DNA of 64,000 nucleotides from Roseobacter denitrificans OCh 114 (GTDB lineage: Bacteria; Pseudomonadota; Alphaproteobacteria; Rhodobacterales; Rhodobacteraceae): contig NC_008209.1 of NCBI RefSeq assembly GCF_000014045.1, positions 1,697,001 through 1,761,000 on the forward strand, in the 5' to 3' direction. This document shows, in pieces, positions 17,876 through 27,149 of the stretch. The first letter of the stretch is position 1. Every line of letters starts with the position of its first letter. The notes under the pieces were generated by a model. It saw nothing but the letters and a program-made list of their open reading frames with translations. It made no database searches and was not told the origin of the DNA. The position numbers were made by a program, and so were the translations under genes.

Positions 17876-19309
17876 GTGAATATCCCCGCCTCAGAACCAA
17901 GCTTTCGCGAAAGTGTCGACCAGATGTTCAACCGGGCGGTCAGCCTGATGGACCTGTCCCCCGGTCTGGAAGAGAAGATCCGGGTGTGCAACGCCACCTA
18001 TACGGTGCGTTTTGGGGTGCGGCTGCGCGGCGAGATCAAGACCTTTACCGGCTATCGCTCGGTTCATTCGGAACATATGGAACCGGTCAAGGGCGGCATC
18101 CGGTTTTCCCTTGAGGTCAATCAGGACGAGGTTGAAGCGCTTGCAGCGCTCATGACGTATAAATGCGCGCTGGTTGAAGCGCCCTTTGGTGGTTCCAAAG
18201 GGGGGCTTTGTGTCGACCCGCGCGAGTATGAACCGCATGAGATGGAGTTGATCACCCGCCGCTTTGCCTATGAGTTGATCAAGCGTGACCTGATCAACCC
18301 CAGCCAGAACGTGCCGGCCCCTGATATGGGAACCGGTGAACGCGAAATGGCGTGGATTGCGGATCAATACAAGCGGATGAACACGACGGATATCAACGGC
18401 AACGCCTGTGTGACCGGCAAGCCGCTGAATGCAGGGGGTATTTCCGGCCGGGTGGAGGCGACGGGGCGCGGTGTGCAATACGCTCTGCGCGAGTTTTTCC
18501 GCGACGGTGAAGGGATGAAGAAAGCCGGGCTGACCGGCTCACTGGATGGCAAGCGCGTGATCGTTCAGGGGCTTGGCAATGTGGGCTATCATGCGGCCAA
18601 ATTCCTGAACGAAGAAGATGGTTGCGACATCGTGGGGATCATCGAACATGATGGTGCGCTTTATAACCCCAAGGGTCTCGACGTTGACAAGATCCGTGCG
18701 TGGATTTCCAAACATGGGGGAATTGCGGGATATTCGGACCGGCATCAGGTTGCGGATGGGGTCAAGGTGCTGGAAGAGCCGTGCGATATCCTGATCCCTG
18801 CCGCGCTTGAGGGCGTGATCAACCTTGGAAATGCCAAACGCATACAGGCCCCGCTGATCATTGAGGCCGCGAATGGCCCGATCACGGCGGGGGCCGATGA
18901 AATCCTGCGCGAGCGCGGGACGGTCATCATTCCGGATATGTACGCCAATGCGGGCGGTGTCACGGTCAGCTATTTCGAGTGGGTCAAGAACCTGAGCCAT
19001 ATCCGGTTTGGCCGGATGCAGCGGCGTCAGGAAGAATCGCGCCACCAGCTGTTGATCAACGAGCTGGAACGCCTGTCCCGCGACAAGGAGCTGAACTGGG
19101 AACTAAGCCCGAATTTCAAAGAGAAATACCTGCGCGGCGCGGATGAATTGGAACTCGTGCGCTCCGGTCTCGATGATACGATGCGCATTGCCTATCAATC
19201 CATGGCGCAGGTCTGGCATGACCGCGATGATGTGGAGGATTTGCGCACGGCGGCCTACCTTGTGTCCATCGGCAAGGTGGCCGCAAGCTATCAAGCGAAG
19301 GGTCTGTAG
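17876..19309 (+). CDS. gdhA: Glutamate dehydrogenase (Glu/Leu/Phe/Val dehydrogenase family)
   Basis: Catalyses reversible oxidative deamination of glutamate to 2-oxoglutarate and ammonium with NAD or NADP. The 477-residue protein contains the substrate-binding segment KGGIRFSLEV near residue 72, the catalytic lysine region APFGGSKGG near 102, and the dinucleotide-binding VQGLGNVGYHAAK near 228. Coenzyme preference cannot be read with certainty. The start is GTG 17876: AGGAGA ends 6 bases before it, while an in-frame ATG at 17843 has no ribosome site. The neighbouring sarcosine oxidase operon suggests a shared role in amine and amino-acid nitrogen use. A perfect stem-loop lies downstream. Confidence 0.93.
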   Translation: MNIPASEPSFRESVDQMFNRAVSLMDLSPGLEEKIRVCNATYTVRFGVRLRGEIKTFTGYRSVHSEHMEPVKGGIRFSLEVNQDEVEALAALMTYKCALVEAPFGGSKGGLCVDPREYEPHEMELITRRFAYELIKRDLINPSQNVPAPDMGTGEREMAWIADQYKRMNTTDINGNACVTGKPLNAGGISGRVEATGRGVQYALREFFRDGEGMKKAGLTGSLDGKRVIVQGLGNVGYHAAKFLNEEDGCDIVGIIEHDGALYNPKGLDVDKIRAWISKHGGIAGYSDRHQVADGVKVLEEPCDILIPAALEGVINLGNAKRIQAPLIIEAANGPITAGADEILRERGTVIIPDMYANAGGVTVSYFEWVKNLSHIRFGRMQRRQEESRHQLLINELERLSRDKELNWELSPNFKEKYLRGADELELVRSGLDDTMRIAYQSMAQVWHDRDDVEDLRTAAYLVSIGKVAASYQAKGL

Positions 19310-19320
19310 GTTTTCACCTC

Positions 19321-19348
19321 TGGCCCATGGCCTCCATTCCATGGGCCA
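19321..19348 (+). terminator. Perfect stem-loop downstream of gdhA (no T-run)
   Basis: TGGCCCATGG (19321-19330) pairs perfectly with CCATGGGCCA (19339-19348) across an 8-base loop, 11 bases after the stop codon. No T-tract follows, so it is either a weak or Rho-assisted terminator, or an mRNA 3' stabiliser. Confidence 0.5.
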
Positions 19349-19585
19349 TAGGCTGCCCCGTTTGCCGTGAAACCGGGTTTCTCGCTGCCTCGGTCCGTCG
19401 CTGAAGGGCATAGCGCTGGAGCAGGGGCGATGCCCGTGAAAACGGTTGCGGCCATTGCTATCCACGCGGTGATCCGAAACGCAAGTGAATGACACCCTGT
19501 TGATCCCTGCGCAAAGCGGCCTCAAAAAGCGACATATCGCGTCGTCTTTTGGCTGTTGTCGCGGGATTTGCATTGCTACCCTAGG

Positions 19586-19613
19586 CCGGCAGCATGTCCA
19601 AAACGGCTGCCGG
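19586..19613 (+). promoter_or_regulatory. Leader hairpin just upstream of soxB ribosome site
   Basis: CCGGCAGC (19586-19593) pairs perfectly with GCTGCCGG (19606-19613) around a 12-base loop. The AGGGG ribosome site begins about 4 bases later and ATG 19627 follows, so the hairpin could influence translation initiation of the sox operon. Confidence 0.4.
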
Positions 19614-19626
19614 TACAGGGGTATTG

Positions 19627-20880
19627 ATGCGTTTTTCAAGTCTGCGGGTCCTGCGCGAAGGGCTGACGGGTAACAGGGGGTGGACGCCGCAATGGCGCGA
19701 CCCGGCGCCTAAGGCGGAATATGACGCGATCATTATCGGCGGCGGCGGGCATGGGCTGTCCACCGCGTTTTATCTGGCCAAGAACCACGGCATGACCAAC
19801 ATCGCGGTGCTGGAAAAGGGCTATATCGGCGGGGGCAATGTCGGGCGCAACACCACGATCGTGCGCGCGAATTACTACCTTCCCGGCAATCAGGAATTCT
19901 ACAGCCATTCGCTCAAACTCTGGGAGGGGCTGGAGCAGGACCTGAATTACAATGTGATGTTTTCCCAGCGTGGCATCATCAACCTGTTTCATTCCGATGG
20001 GCAGCGCGATGCTTTCGTGCGGCGCGGCAATGCGATGCATGCGCAGGGCGATGACGCGGTCCTGCTGGATCGTGAAGGGGTGCGCGCACAGCTGCCTTAT
20101 CTGGATTTTGAAAACAGCCGCTTTCCGATTTACGGCGGGCTTTTGCACGCCCGTGGGGGCACTGCGCGCCATGATGCGGTTGCCTGGGGCTATGCGCGCG
20201 GTGCTGATCAAAGAGGCGTCGATCTGCTGCAGAACTGCGAAGTTACGGGCATCGACATTGAAAACGGCGCGGTGCGCGGCGTGCAAACATCGCGCGGTGT
20301 GATCCGCGCCAAAAAAGTCGCCATCGTGACGGCCGGGCGGTCCGGTCAGGTGGCCGCGATGGCCGGCATGCGGCTGCCGATCGAAAGCCATGTGTTGCAG
20401 GCCTTTGTGACGGAGGGGCTGAAGCCCTGCATTGACCATGTGATCAGCTTTGGGATGGGGCATTTCTATATCAGCCAGTCCGACAAGGGCGGGCTGGTTT
20501 TTGGCGGTGATCTTGATTTCTACGCCTCCTATGCGCAGCGCGGCAATCTGCCCATGGCCGAACATGTGATGGAGGCGGGCATGACCCTAATGCCGATGAT
20601 CGGCAAGGCAAAGGTGTTGCGGTCGTGGGGGGGGATCATGGATATGACGCCCGACGGCTCGCCCATTATCGACACAACGGATACCGCCGGGCTCTTTATC
20701 AATTGCGGCTGGTGTTACGGCGGGTTCAAGGCGGTGCCCGCTTCCGGGTATGCGCTGGCGCATCTGATGGCGACGGGCGCGCCGCATGAGACAGCGGCAG
20801 GCTTTCGCCTTGATCGGTTTCGCACAGGGCGCGGATTGATGGACGAAGAGGGCACCGGTGCCCAGCACAACCTGCACTGA
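19627..20880 (+). CDS. soxB: Sarcosine oxidase subunit beta
   Basis: The beta subunit (417 residues) of heterotetrameric sarcosine oxidase. This cytoplasmic flavoenzyme converts sarcosine, oxygen and tetrahydrofolate to glycine, hydrogen peroxide and 5,10-methylene-tetrahydrofolate; without folate it releases formaldehyde. Beta carries the non-covalent FAD for substrate oxidation (Rossmann motif IIGGGGHGLSTA near residue 37) and helps hold covalent FMN at the alpha-beta interface. GGNVGRNTTIVRANYY and the C-terminal CGWCYGGFKAVPASG are typical of the subunit. ATG 19627 has ACAGGGG upstream. It opens the operon soxB-D-A-G, which is in the canonical order. Confidence 0.95.
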   Translation: MRFSSLRVLREGLTGNRGWTPQWRDPAPKAEYDAIIIGGGGHGLSTAFYLAKNHGMTNIAVLEKGYIGGGNVGRNTTIVRANYYLPGNQEFYSHSLKLWEGLEQDLNYNVMFSQRGIINLFHSDGQRDAFVRRGNAMHAQGDDAVLLDREGVRAQLPYLDFENSRFPIYGGLLHARGGTARHDAVAWGYARGADQRGVDLLQNCEVTGIDIENGAVRGVQTSRGVIRAKKVAIVTAGRSGQVAAMAGMRLPIESHVLQAFVTEGLKPCIDHVISFGMGHFYISQSDKGGLVFGGDLDFYASYAQRGNLPMAEHVMEAGMTLMPMIGKAKVLRSWGGIMDMTPDGSPIIDTTDTAGLFINCGWCYGGFKAVPASGYALAHLMATGAPHETAAGFRLDRFRTGRGLMDEEGTGAQHNLH

Positions 20881-20920
20881 TGAACGAGGCTGGGCGCATG
20901 CATAAGAAGGGTCGAGAAAC

Positions 20921-21190
20921 ATGAGGCTGACCTGTCCGCTGTGCGGCCCGCGTGATCGGCGGGAGTTTTATTACCAGGGAGCGGCGCGTGCCTTGGACCG
21001 TCCCGCACCGGATGCGGGGGCCGACGTTTGGGACGATTACCTGCATCTGCGCGACAACCCGGCGGGTGACACCAGAGACTTGTGGCAGCATGAGGCGGGG
21101 TGTGGTGCATGGCTGGTCGTGACGCGCAACACAGTGACCCATGACGTGACGGACGTGCGCCTCGTGCGCGATGCAGGAGCCACGTCGTGA
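20921..21190 (+). CDS. soxD: Sarcosine oxidase subunit delta
   Basis: This 89-residue subunit carries the structural zinc of sarcosine oxidase. The expected ligands are present: Cys5 and Cys8 in CPLCGPRD, then His57 and Cys61 in WQHEAGCGAWL. The motif REFYYQG and the C-terminal VTHDV region match the family. It lies 40 bases after soxB, and its TGA overlaps the GTG start of soxA by 4 bases, giving translational coupling. Confidence 0.95.
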   Translation: MRLTCPLCGPRDRREFYYQGAARALDRPAPDAGADVWDDYLHLRDNPAGDTRDLWQHEAGCGAWLVVTRNTVTHDVTDVRLVRDAGATS

Positions 21191-24114
21191 GGGTTGCGGG
21201 CAAGGGGCTGGTCGACCGCAGCACAAGGGTGCGGTTTCAGTTCGATGGCGTCGGTCATACCGGTTTTGCCGGGGACACGGTGGCCTCCGCGCTTCTGGCC
21301 AAGGGGCAGCGGTTGATGGCGCGCTCCTTCAAATATCATCGTCCGCGCGGTGTGATGACTGCCGGGAGCGAAGAGCCAAACGCGCTGGTTACCGTGGGGC
21401 AGGGGGCGGCGCAGGACCCCAATGTGCGCGCAACCGTGCAAGAGATTTACCAGGGCCTGCAGGTGCGCAGCCAGAATGCATGGCCGTCCCTGTCCTTTGA
21501 TGCGATGGCGATCAATGATTTCATCTCGCCCTTTCTGGGGGCCGGGTTTTACTACAAAACCTTCATGTGGCCGCAGGGCTTTTGGGAAAAGATCTATGAA
21601 CCCGTGATCCGGCGCGCGGCAGGGCTTGGGGCGCTCAGCGGTCTGCCTGCCGATGAGTCGTATGAAAAGGCCTTTGCCTTTTGCGATCTGCTGGTGATCG
21701 GAGCCGGGCCTGCGGGTTTGATGGCGGCACTGACCGCGGGTCGGGCAGGGGCAGATGTGATCCTCGCCGATGAAGACAGCCTGCCGGGCGGACGTCTGAA
21801 CGCCGAAACCCACACGGTCGAAGAGATGGCGGGCCATGCATGGGCGGCAGCGGTTGTTGCTGAACTCAGCGCCATGCCCAATGTGCGCATCATGACGCGC
21901 ACGACTGTCACCGGGGCCTATGATCAGGGAACCTTTGGCGCGCTTGAGCGGTGGCCCGGTGCGCCGGTGGAGGGCCGCCCGCGCGAGACATTCTGGCGCA
22001 TCGTCGCGCGCCGCTGCATTCTGGCCGCAGGTGCGCTTGAGCGGCAGATCGCCTTTGCCAACAATGATCGCCCCGGTATCATGACCGCCAGTGCCGTGCG
22101 CGCCTATCTCAACCGCTGGGGGGTTGCGGCGGGCAAACGCGTTGTGGTGTTTGGCAATAACGATGATGCGCACCGCACGGCGTTTGATTTGTCTCATGCC
22201 GGGATCGAAATTGCGGCGCTGGTGGATGCGCGGGAGGATGTAAACGTCGGCACGGCGGACTTCCCGGTAATTACAGGCGCGGTGGTCGAGGATACCAGCG
22301 GCAGGCTGGGCCTCAAAACCGTCCATGTCAGAACGCGCGGGGGTGTTCGGCATATTGATGCGGATTGCCTTGCGGTTTCGGGCGGGTGGAACCCGTCAGT
22401 GCATCTGACCTGCCACATGAATGGTCGTCCCACATGGCAGCCCGACATCGCCAGCTTTGTCCCGACGCCCGGTGCCGTGCCAGGATTGGTGGCGGTGGGG
22501 GCCTGTGCGGGTGTGTTCAGCACGGCTGGCTGTCTTGCGGCGGGTGCACAGGCCGCCGCTGAAGCCTGCACGGCGTTGGGTATGAAGGTGAAATCCACCG
22601 GTGTACCAGCGGCAGAAGAGGCGCCATATGCGATCCAGCCGCTCTGGGCGGTGCCCGGTACAGGGCGGGCGTGGCTGGATTATCAGAACGATGTGTCGGT
22701 CAAGGATATCAAACAGGCAGCGACGGAGAACTTCCGATCTGTTGAGCATATGAAACGCTATACCACGCAAGGGATGGCCACCGATCAGGGCAAGAATTCC
22801 AACGTCACCGCCCTTGCCGTTCTCGCGGATGCGACCGGGCGCGGTATCCCGGAAACGGGCACGACCACGTTCCGCCCGCCCTATAGCCCGGTGGCGATCG
22901 CGGCGATGGGGGCCGGGGGGCGCGGCATGGGTTTTGCGCCGCGCCGCCTTACGACGTCGCACGCTGCAAGCGTGGCGCGTGCAGCCCCCATGATCGAAGC
23001 GGGGCTGTGGTACAGGCCAAGCTATTTTCCCGCAGCAGGCGAGACAACTTGGCGGGATGCCTGCGATCGTGAAGTGGAGATGGTGCGCGGCCACGTGGGC
23101 ATTTGCGATGTCTCGACCCTCGGCAAGATCGACATACAGGGGCCGGATGCGGGCCGCTTTCTGGATTTTGTCTATACCAACATGTTTTCCACGCTCAATG
23201 TGGGGCGCGTGCGCTATGGCCTGATGCTGCGCGAAGACGGCCACGTGATGGATGACGGGACAACCGCGCGGCTGGCAGAGACGCATTTTCTGATGACAAC
23301 GACGACGGCGGCGGCGGGGCCGGTGATGCGCCACCTCGAATTCGTGCATCAAGCCCTGCGCCCCGAACTTGATGTGCGCTTTGCCTCGGTGACCGAGCAA
23401 TGGGCGCAGTTTGCCGTGGCCGGTCCGAAGTCGCGCGACTTGCTGAATGCTGTGCTGTCAGAGCCAATCGACAACGCAAGCTGGCCCTTCATGTCCTGCG
23501 GGCCGGTTCGGATCGGCGATGTGGCGGCGCGGATTTTCCGGATATCTTTTTCGGGCGAGCATGCCTATGAGATTGCCGTGCCTGCGCGCTATGGTGCGAG
23601 CCTGTTTGATCTGCTGGTCAGCCGGGCGCACAAGCTGCAAGGCGGGCCCTACGGCATGGAGGCGCTCAATGCCCTGCGGATCGAGAAAGGGCATATCACC
23701 CATGCGGAAATCCACGGGGCAACGACTGCTTTTGACATCGGGTTTGAGCGGATGATCAGCGCGAAAAAAGACTGTATTGGCAAGACCATGGCCGCCCGGC
23801 CCGGTCTGGTTGGCGCGCAGCGCAGCCAGCTTGTCGGTGTCAGACCCGTCTGCCCGACAGATGAGCTGACAGCCGGCGCGCATCTTTTTGAGCGCGGCGC
23901 AGCGGCCACGCGTGCAAACGATGAAGGGTACATGACCTCTGTCGCCTATTCGCCCACCTTGGGGCACTGGATTGGTCTGGGCTTTGTGGCCGATGGTCGG
24001 GCGCGTCATGGTGACGTCATGCGCATGGTGGACGCCTTGCGTGGCCATGATCATCTGGTTGAGATCTGCGCACCGGTTTTTGTGGATCCGGATGGAGGGC
24101 ACTTGCGTGGTTGA
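21187..24114 (+). CDS. soxA: Sarcosine oxidase subunit alpha
   Basis: The 975-residue alpha subunit has an N-terminal ferredoxin-like domain (GHTGFAGDTVASALLAKG near residue 20), an NAD(P)-binding FAD/NAD domain (LLVIGAGPAGLMAAL near 172), and a C-terminal GcvT-like tetrahydrofolate-binding domain (from about 600; ICDVSTLGKIDIQGPDAG near 639), which accepts the one-carbon unit. Length and domain order match the family. The start is GTG 21187, overlapping soxD. Sarcosine produced from glycine betaine or other methylamines is the likely substrate in a marine Roseobacter-type host. No glyA, purU or folD gene follows, although such genes often flank sox operons. Confidence 0.96.
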   Translation: MRVAGKGLVDRSTRVRFQFDGVGHTGFAGDTVASALLAKGQRLMARSFKYHRPRGVMTAGSEEPNALVTVGQGAAQDPNVRATVQEIYQGLQVRSQNAWPSLSFDAMAINDFISPFLGAGFYYKTFMWPQGFWEKIYEPVIRRAAGLGALSGLPADESYEKAFAFCDLLVIGAGPAGLMAALTAGRAGADVILADEDSLPGGRLNAETHTVEEMAGHAWAAAVVAELSAMPNVRIMTRTTVTGAYDQGTFGALERWPGAPVEGRPRETFWRIVARRCILAAGALERQIAFANNDRPGIMTASAVRAYLNRWGVAAGKRVVVFGNNDDAHRTAFDLSHAGIEIAALVDAREDVNVGTADFPVITGAVVEDTSGRLGLKTVHVRTRGGVRHIDADCLAVSGGWNPSVHLTCHMNGRPTWQPDIASFVPTPGAVPGLVAVGACAGVFSTAGCLAAGAQAAAEACTALGMKVKSTGVPAAEEAPYAIQPLWAVPGTGRAWLDYQNDVSVKDIKQAATENFRSVEHMKRYTTQGMATDQGKNSNVTALAVLADATGRGIPETGTTTFRPPYSPVAIAAMGAGGRGMGFAPRRLTTSHAASVARAAPMIEAGLWYRPSYFPAAGETTWRDACDREVEMVRGHVGICDVSTLGKIDIQGPDAGRFLDFVYTNMFSTLNVGRVRYGLMLREDGHVMDDGTTARLAETHFLMTTTTAAAGPVMRHLEFVHQALRPELDVRFASVTEQWAQFAVAGPKSRDLLNAVLSEPIDNASWPFMSCGPVRIGDVAARIFRISFSGEHAYEIAVPARYGASLFDLLVSRAHKLQGGPYGMEALNALRIEKGHITHAEIHGATTAFDIGFERMISAKKDCIGKTMAARPGLVGAQRSQLVGVRPVCPTDELTAGAHLFERGAAATRANDEGYMTSVAYSPTLGHWIGLGFVADGRARHGDVMRMVDALRGHDHLVEICAPVFVDPDGGHLRG

Positions 24115-24652
24115 GTTGACAGCACGATCCGCATGTCTCGACATACTGCCCGTCAAGATCGGGTCCATGACCCTTGTCGAAGCCGACCTTGGCACGTTGA
24201 CGTCCATTTCTCCGTTTCAGGATCAGCAGGTTGCGGTGTCGGATGCACTGACCCAGGCGTATGGTCTGGCGTTCCCGGCGCCCAACCGAACAACAGGTGA
24301 GGACAGGGCCCGTGCGATCTGGTTTGGACGCGAAACCGCCGTTCTGGTTGGTGCGCCTGTGCCGCCCGGATTGGACAAGATTGCCGCGATCACCGATCAA
24401 TCAGACGCCTGGGCCTGCGTGACCCTGTCCGGCCCCGGACATACGGATGCGCTGGCGCGGCTCGTGCCGGTTGACCTGCGTCTGAAGAGCTTTGAGGTGG
24501 GCCATACAACGCGCACGCTGTTGGGTCATATGCACGCCTCCATCACCCGAACCGCGCCGGATGAGGTGCTGATCCTTGTTTTCCGGTCCATGGCGGTCAC
24601 ATTGGTGGATGAGTTGAAAGAAGCTATGGAAGCGGTCGCGGCGCGCGGTTAA
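24107..24652 (+). CDS. soxG: Sarcosine oxidase subunit gamma
   Basis: The 181-residue gamma subunit completes the heterotetramer. It resembles the folate-binding fold of aminomethyltransferases; recognisable stretches are VTLSGPGHTDALARLVPVD and RSMAVTLVDEL near the C-terminus. Start chosen as GTG 24107, which overlaps the soxA stop by 8 bases and has GGAGGG 8 bases upstream. An ATG at 24092 is also in frame and would lengthen the overlap to 23 bases. It ends the sox operon; a small exported protein gene follows after 32 bases. Confidence 0.92.
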   Translation: MVELTARSACLDILPVKIGSMTLVEADLGTLTSISPFQDQQVAVSDALTQAYGLAFPAPNRTTGEDRARAIWFGRETAVLVGAPVPPGLDKIAAITDQSDAWACVTLSGPGHTDALARLVPVDLRLKSFEVGHTTRTLLGHMHASITRTAPDEVLILVFRSMAVTLVDELKEAMEAVAARG

Positions 24653-24684
24653 CATGCATCGCGTCATACCAAAGGAGTTTCACA

Positions 24685-24987
24685 ATGTTGCGTCTTTCAC
24701 TAGCTGTCCTTTTGGCCTGCATAGCGGTGCCTGTTCTGGCCGATGCGGAAAAAGCGGAATCCTGCGGGTTTCAGGCGCAGGTCGTTTCGGCGATCCAGCA
24801 AGCGCGTCTGGATAACGTCAAGGAACGCAACGTGGAAAAGACGATCCTTGCGTCTGATCCGGCATGGCCTGCGAATTACAGCAATGCGATTCCGCTCATC
24901 ACACCATGGGTTTACGAGTTGCCAATGAAGCAGGTGCGTGACAATGACCTGAGCGAAATCTGGAACCAGAATTGCCTCGGCCAATGA
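24685..24987 (+). CDS. Small exported protein of unknown function
   Basis: A 100-residue protein with a clear signal peptide (about residues 1-19, ending VLADAEK). The mature part is about 80 residues with two cysteines (one in ESCGFQ, one in NQNCLGQ at the very end), which could form a disulfide in the periplasm. The AAGGAG ribosome site before ATG 24685 is strong. It may be read with the sox operon, 32 bases upstream, but no link to sarcosine use is evident. Family not recognised. Confidence 0.75.
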   Translation: MLRLSLAVLLACIAVPVLADAEKAESCGFQAQVVSAIQQARLDNVKERNVEKTILASDPAWPANYSNAIPLITPWVYELPMKQVRDNDLSEIWNQNCLGQ

Positions 24988-25071
24988 AACGCACGCTTGC
25001 GTTGCCCGCAGTGTAGCGCGGGGACGCCACGGCATCTGGACTCTCTGCCCGGCTGGCCCGATACTTGAGGC

Positions 25072-27027
25072 ATGAGCCTGCCGCCCGGATTTCTAGATGA
25101 ACTGCGCACCAGATTGAGCCTGACTCAGGTGGTCGGACGCAAGGTCATGTGGGATGCGCGCAAGTCCAATCAGGGCAAGGGCGACATGTGGGCGCCGTGC
25201 CCTTTTCATCAGGAAAAAACAGCGTCTTTTCATGTAGATGACCGCAAAGGGTTTTATTACTGTTTCGGCTGTCATGCCAAGGGGGACGCGATTTCCTTCG
25301 TGTGCGAAACCGAAAATGTCGGCTTCATGGAAGCGGTCAGAATTCTTGCGCAGGAGGCCGGGATGCCCGTGCCGGAGCGGGACCTGCAAGCCCAGCAGAA
25401 AGCGGACCGCCGCACGCAATTGGCAGAGGTGATGGAACTGGCGGTCAAGTATTTCCGCCTACAGTTGAACACCGGCCTTGCGGCAGAGGCGCGCGGCTAT
25501 CTGGAGCGCCGCGGCCTGAGCGCGCAGGTCTTGGAGCGCTGGGAAATAGGCTTTGCGCCGGATCAGTGGCAGGGACTTTGGGATCACCTCAAGGCAAAGA
25601 GTGTTGCGGATGATCTGATTTTGGCAGCGGGACTTGCCAAGCCATCCACCAAAGGGGGCAGGCCCTATGACACGTTTCGCGGACGGATCATGTACCCGAT
25701 CCGCGATGCCCGGGGCCGGGCCATCGCCTTTGGCGGTCGGGCAATGGACCCGAATGATAACGCCAAATATCTGAATTCTCCGGAAACGGAGTTGTTTGAT
25801 AAAGGCCGCAGTCTCTACAATCAGAAAGAGGCGCGGACCGCAGCCGGCAAGGGTCAGCCCCTGATCGTGGCGGAGGGGTATATGGATGTTATCGCGCTTG
25901 ATGCCGCCGGGTTCACTGCCGCCGTTGCTCCGCTGGGCACCGCGATCACCGAAAACCAGCTCCAGATGCTCTGGCGGATTGCCCCCGAACCGATTGTCGC
26001 GCTCGATGGCGATACAGCGGGCTTGCGTGCCGCAATGCGGTTGATTGATCTTGCCCTTCCCTTGCTTGAGGCGGGCCGGTCCTTGCGCTTTGCGATCATG
26101 CCAGCGGGCAAGGATCCGGATGACCTGCTGCGCGAGCAGGGGGCCGGGGCGCTGCAAAAGCTGCTGGATGAGGCCCTGCCGATGGTGCAACTGTTGTGGC
26201 AGCGCGAGACCGAAGGCGGCGTTTTCGATAGCCCGGAGCGCAAGGCTGCCCTTGAAAAAGCGCTGCGTGACAAGGTTGCGCTGATCAAGGATCCCTCCAT
26301 TCAAAACCATTACAAGCAGGAGTTAAAAGACCTGCAATGGCAGTTGTTTCGCCCTCAACGCCAGAAAAACAAGGGCTGGCGTAAAGGCGGGCGGCCTTGG
26401 GGCGCGTCTGTCGCGACACCGTTGCAATCGACCAAAGCCTCGGCGCTGGCGAGTGCGCAAACGATCGATGTGACGGAAAACCTGCGCGAGGCGGTTCTGC
26501 TCGCCGCATTCGCAACCTGCCCTTCGGTCATCGAAGAGTTTGAAAGTGATCTCGAGCGTATGACGTGCAGTGATCACACACATCAGGCGCTGCGGGATAT
26601 TCTGTTGCGCCACATGTCGGCCACCGCAGCCGAAATGCGGGCGGTGATTTCTGAAACTCTGGGACCTGACGCCCTTGAAAACCTGCTGACACAGAGCCAT
26701 GTGGCAATCGTACCCTGCATCCGCCGGCCCGGTGATGTGGAAAAAACCCGCATGACCGTCGCGGAAGAATTCGCAAAGCTCAGTGCAACCCGTGGCCTGA
26801 ACGCGGAAATCGAGGAGGCGTCGGAAGACATGAGCGGTCTGGCGGATGAAGGGTTGACGTGGCGGCTGTCGCAGGCGGCCAAAGCGGCTGAAAATGCGCG
26901 CAAGAGTGTTCATGAGGACCGGGCAGAATACGAAACTGGGGCAAATGGGGCGCGAATCAGTCGGGATGAAAGAAATACTCTGGACGCCCTGCTGGAGGCG
27001 ATTAAGTCGCAAAAACCGCATGGTTAA
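25072..27027 (+). CDS. dnaG: DNA primase
   Basis: DnaG makes RNA primers at the replication fork. The 651-residue protein has the N-terminal CHC2 zinc finger (Cys43, His46, Cys64, Cys67), the Toprim catalytic domain with IVAEGYMDVIAL near residue 264 and the acidic ALDGDTAG element near 311, and a C-terminal helicase-binding region. It is the first gene of the classic macromolecular synthesis cluster, followed by rpoD after 122 bases. rpsU is absent here, as is usual in alphaproteobacteria. Confidence 0.97.
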   Translation: MSLPPGFLDELRTRLSLTQVVGRKVMWDARKSNQGKGDMWAPCPFHQEKTASFHVDDRKGFYYCFGCHAKGDAISFVCETENVGFMEAVRILAQEAGMPVPERDLQAQQKADRRTQLAEVMELAVKYFRLQLNTGLAAEARGYLERRGLSAQVLERWEIGFAPDQWQGLWDHLKAKSVADDLILAAGLAKPSTKGGRPYDTFRGRIMYPIRDARGRAIAFGGRAMDPNDNAKYLNSPETELFDKGRSLYNQKEARTAAGKGQPLIVAEGYMDVIALDAAGFTAAVAPLGTAITENQLQMLWRIAPEPIVALDGDTAGLRAAMRLIDLALPLLEAGRSLRFAIMPAGKDPDDLLREQGAGALQKLLDEALPMVQLLWQRETEGGVFDSPERKAALEKALRDKVALIKDPSIQNHYKQELKDLQWQLFRPQRQKNKGWRKGGRPWGASVATPLQSTKASALASAQTIDVTENLREAVLLAAFATCPSVIEEFESDLERMTCSDHTHQALRDILLRHMSATAAEMRAVISETLGPDALENLLTQSHVAIVPCIRRPGDVEKTRMTVAEEFAKLSATRGLNAEIEEASEDMSGLADEGLTWRLSQAAKAAENARKSVHEDRAEYETGANGARISRDERNTLDALLEAIKSQKPHG

Positions 27028-27075
27028 CCATATTTGAAGAGTAAAGCGTGAAATAGTATTGCTTAACGGGTGGTC

Positions 27076-27125
27076 GAATCACCCAAAACGCTAGATGATT
27101 CCCCTGTGATTCGGGCAAGCGAATC
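27076..27125. promoter_or_regulatory. Cluster of four GANTC (CcrM-type methylation) sites upstream of rpoD
   Basis: GANTC occurs at 27076-27080 (GAATC), 27097-27101 (GATTC), 27108-27112 (GATTC) and 27121-27125 (GAATC), inside the 122-base dnaG-rpoD gap. GANTC is the target of the cell-cycle-controlled methylase CcrM in alphaproteobacteria. One site per about 256 bases is expected by chance at even base composition. The first site sits in the loop of a small GGGTG/CACCC hairpin (27068-27084). Confidence 0.5.
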
Positions 27126-27149
27126 AACCTATTCTGTGAGGAGCAGCGC

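Larger units (their letters stand above)
19310..19626 (+). other. Intergenic region between gdhA and soxB
   Basis: No gene is supported in these 317 bases. It holds a perfect 10-bp stem-loop just after gdhA (19321-19348) and a perfect 8-bp stem-loop (19586-19613) immediately before the ribosome site of soxB. The promoter of the sox operon should lie between these two, but no convincing -35/-10 pair was identified. Confidence 0.6.
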
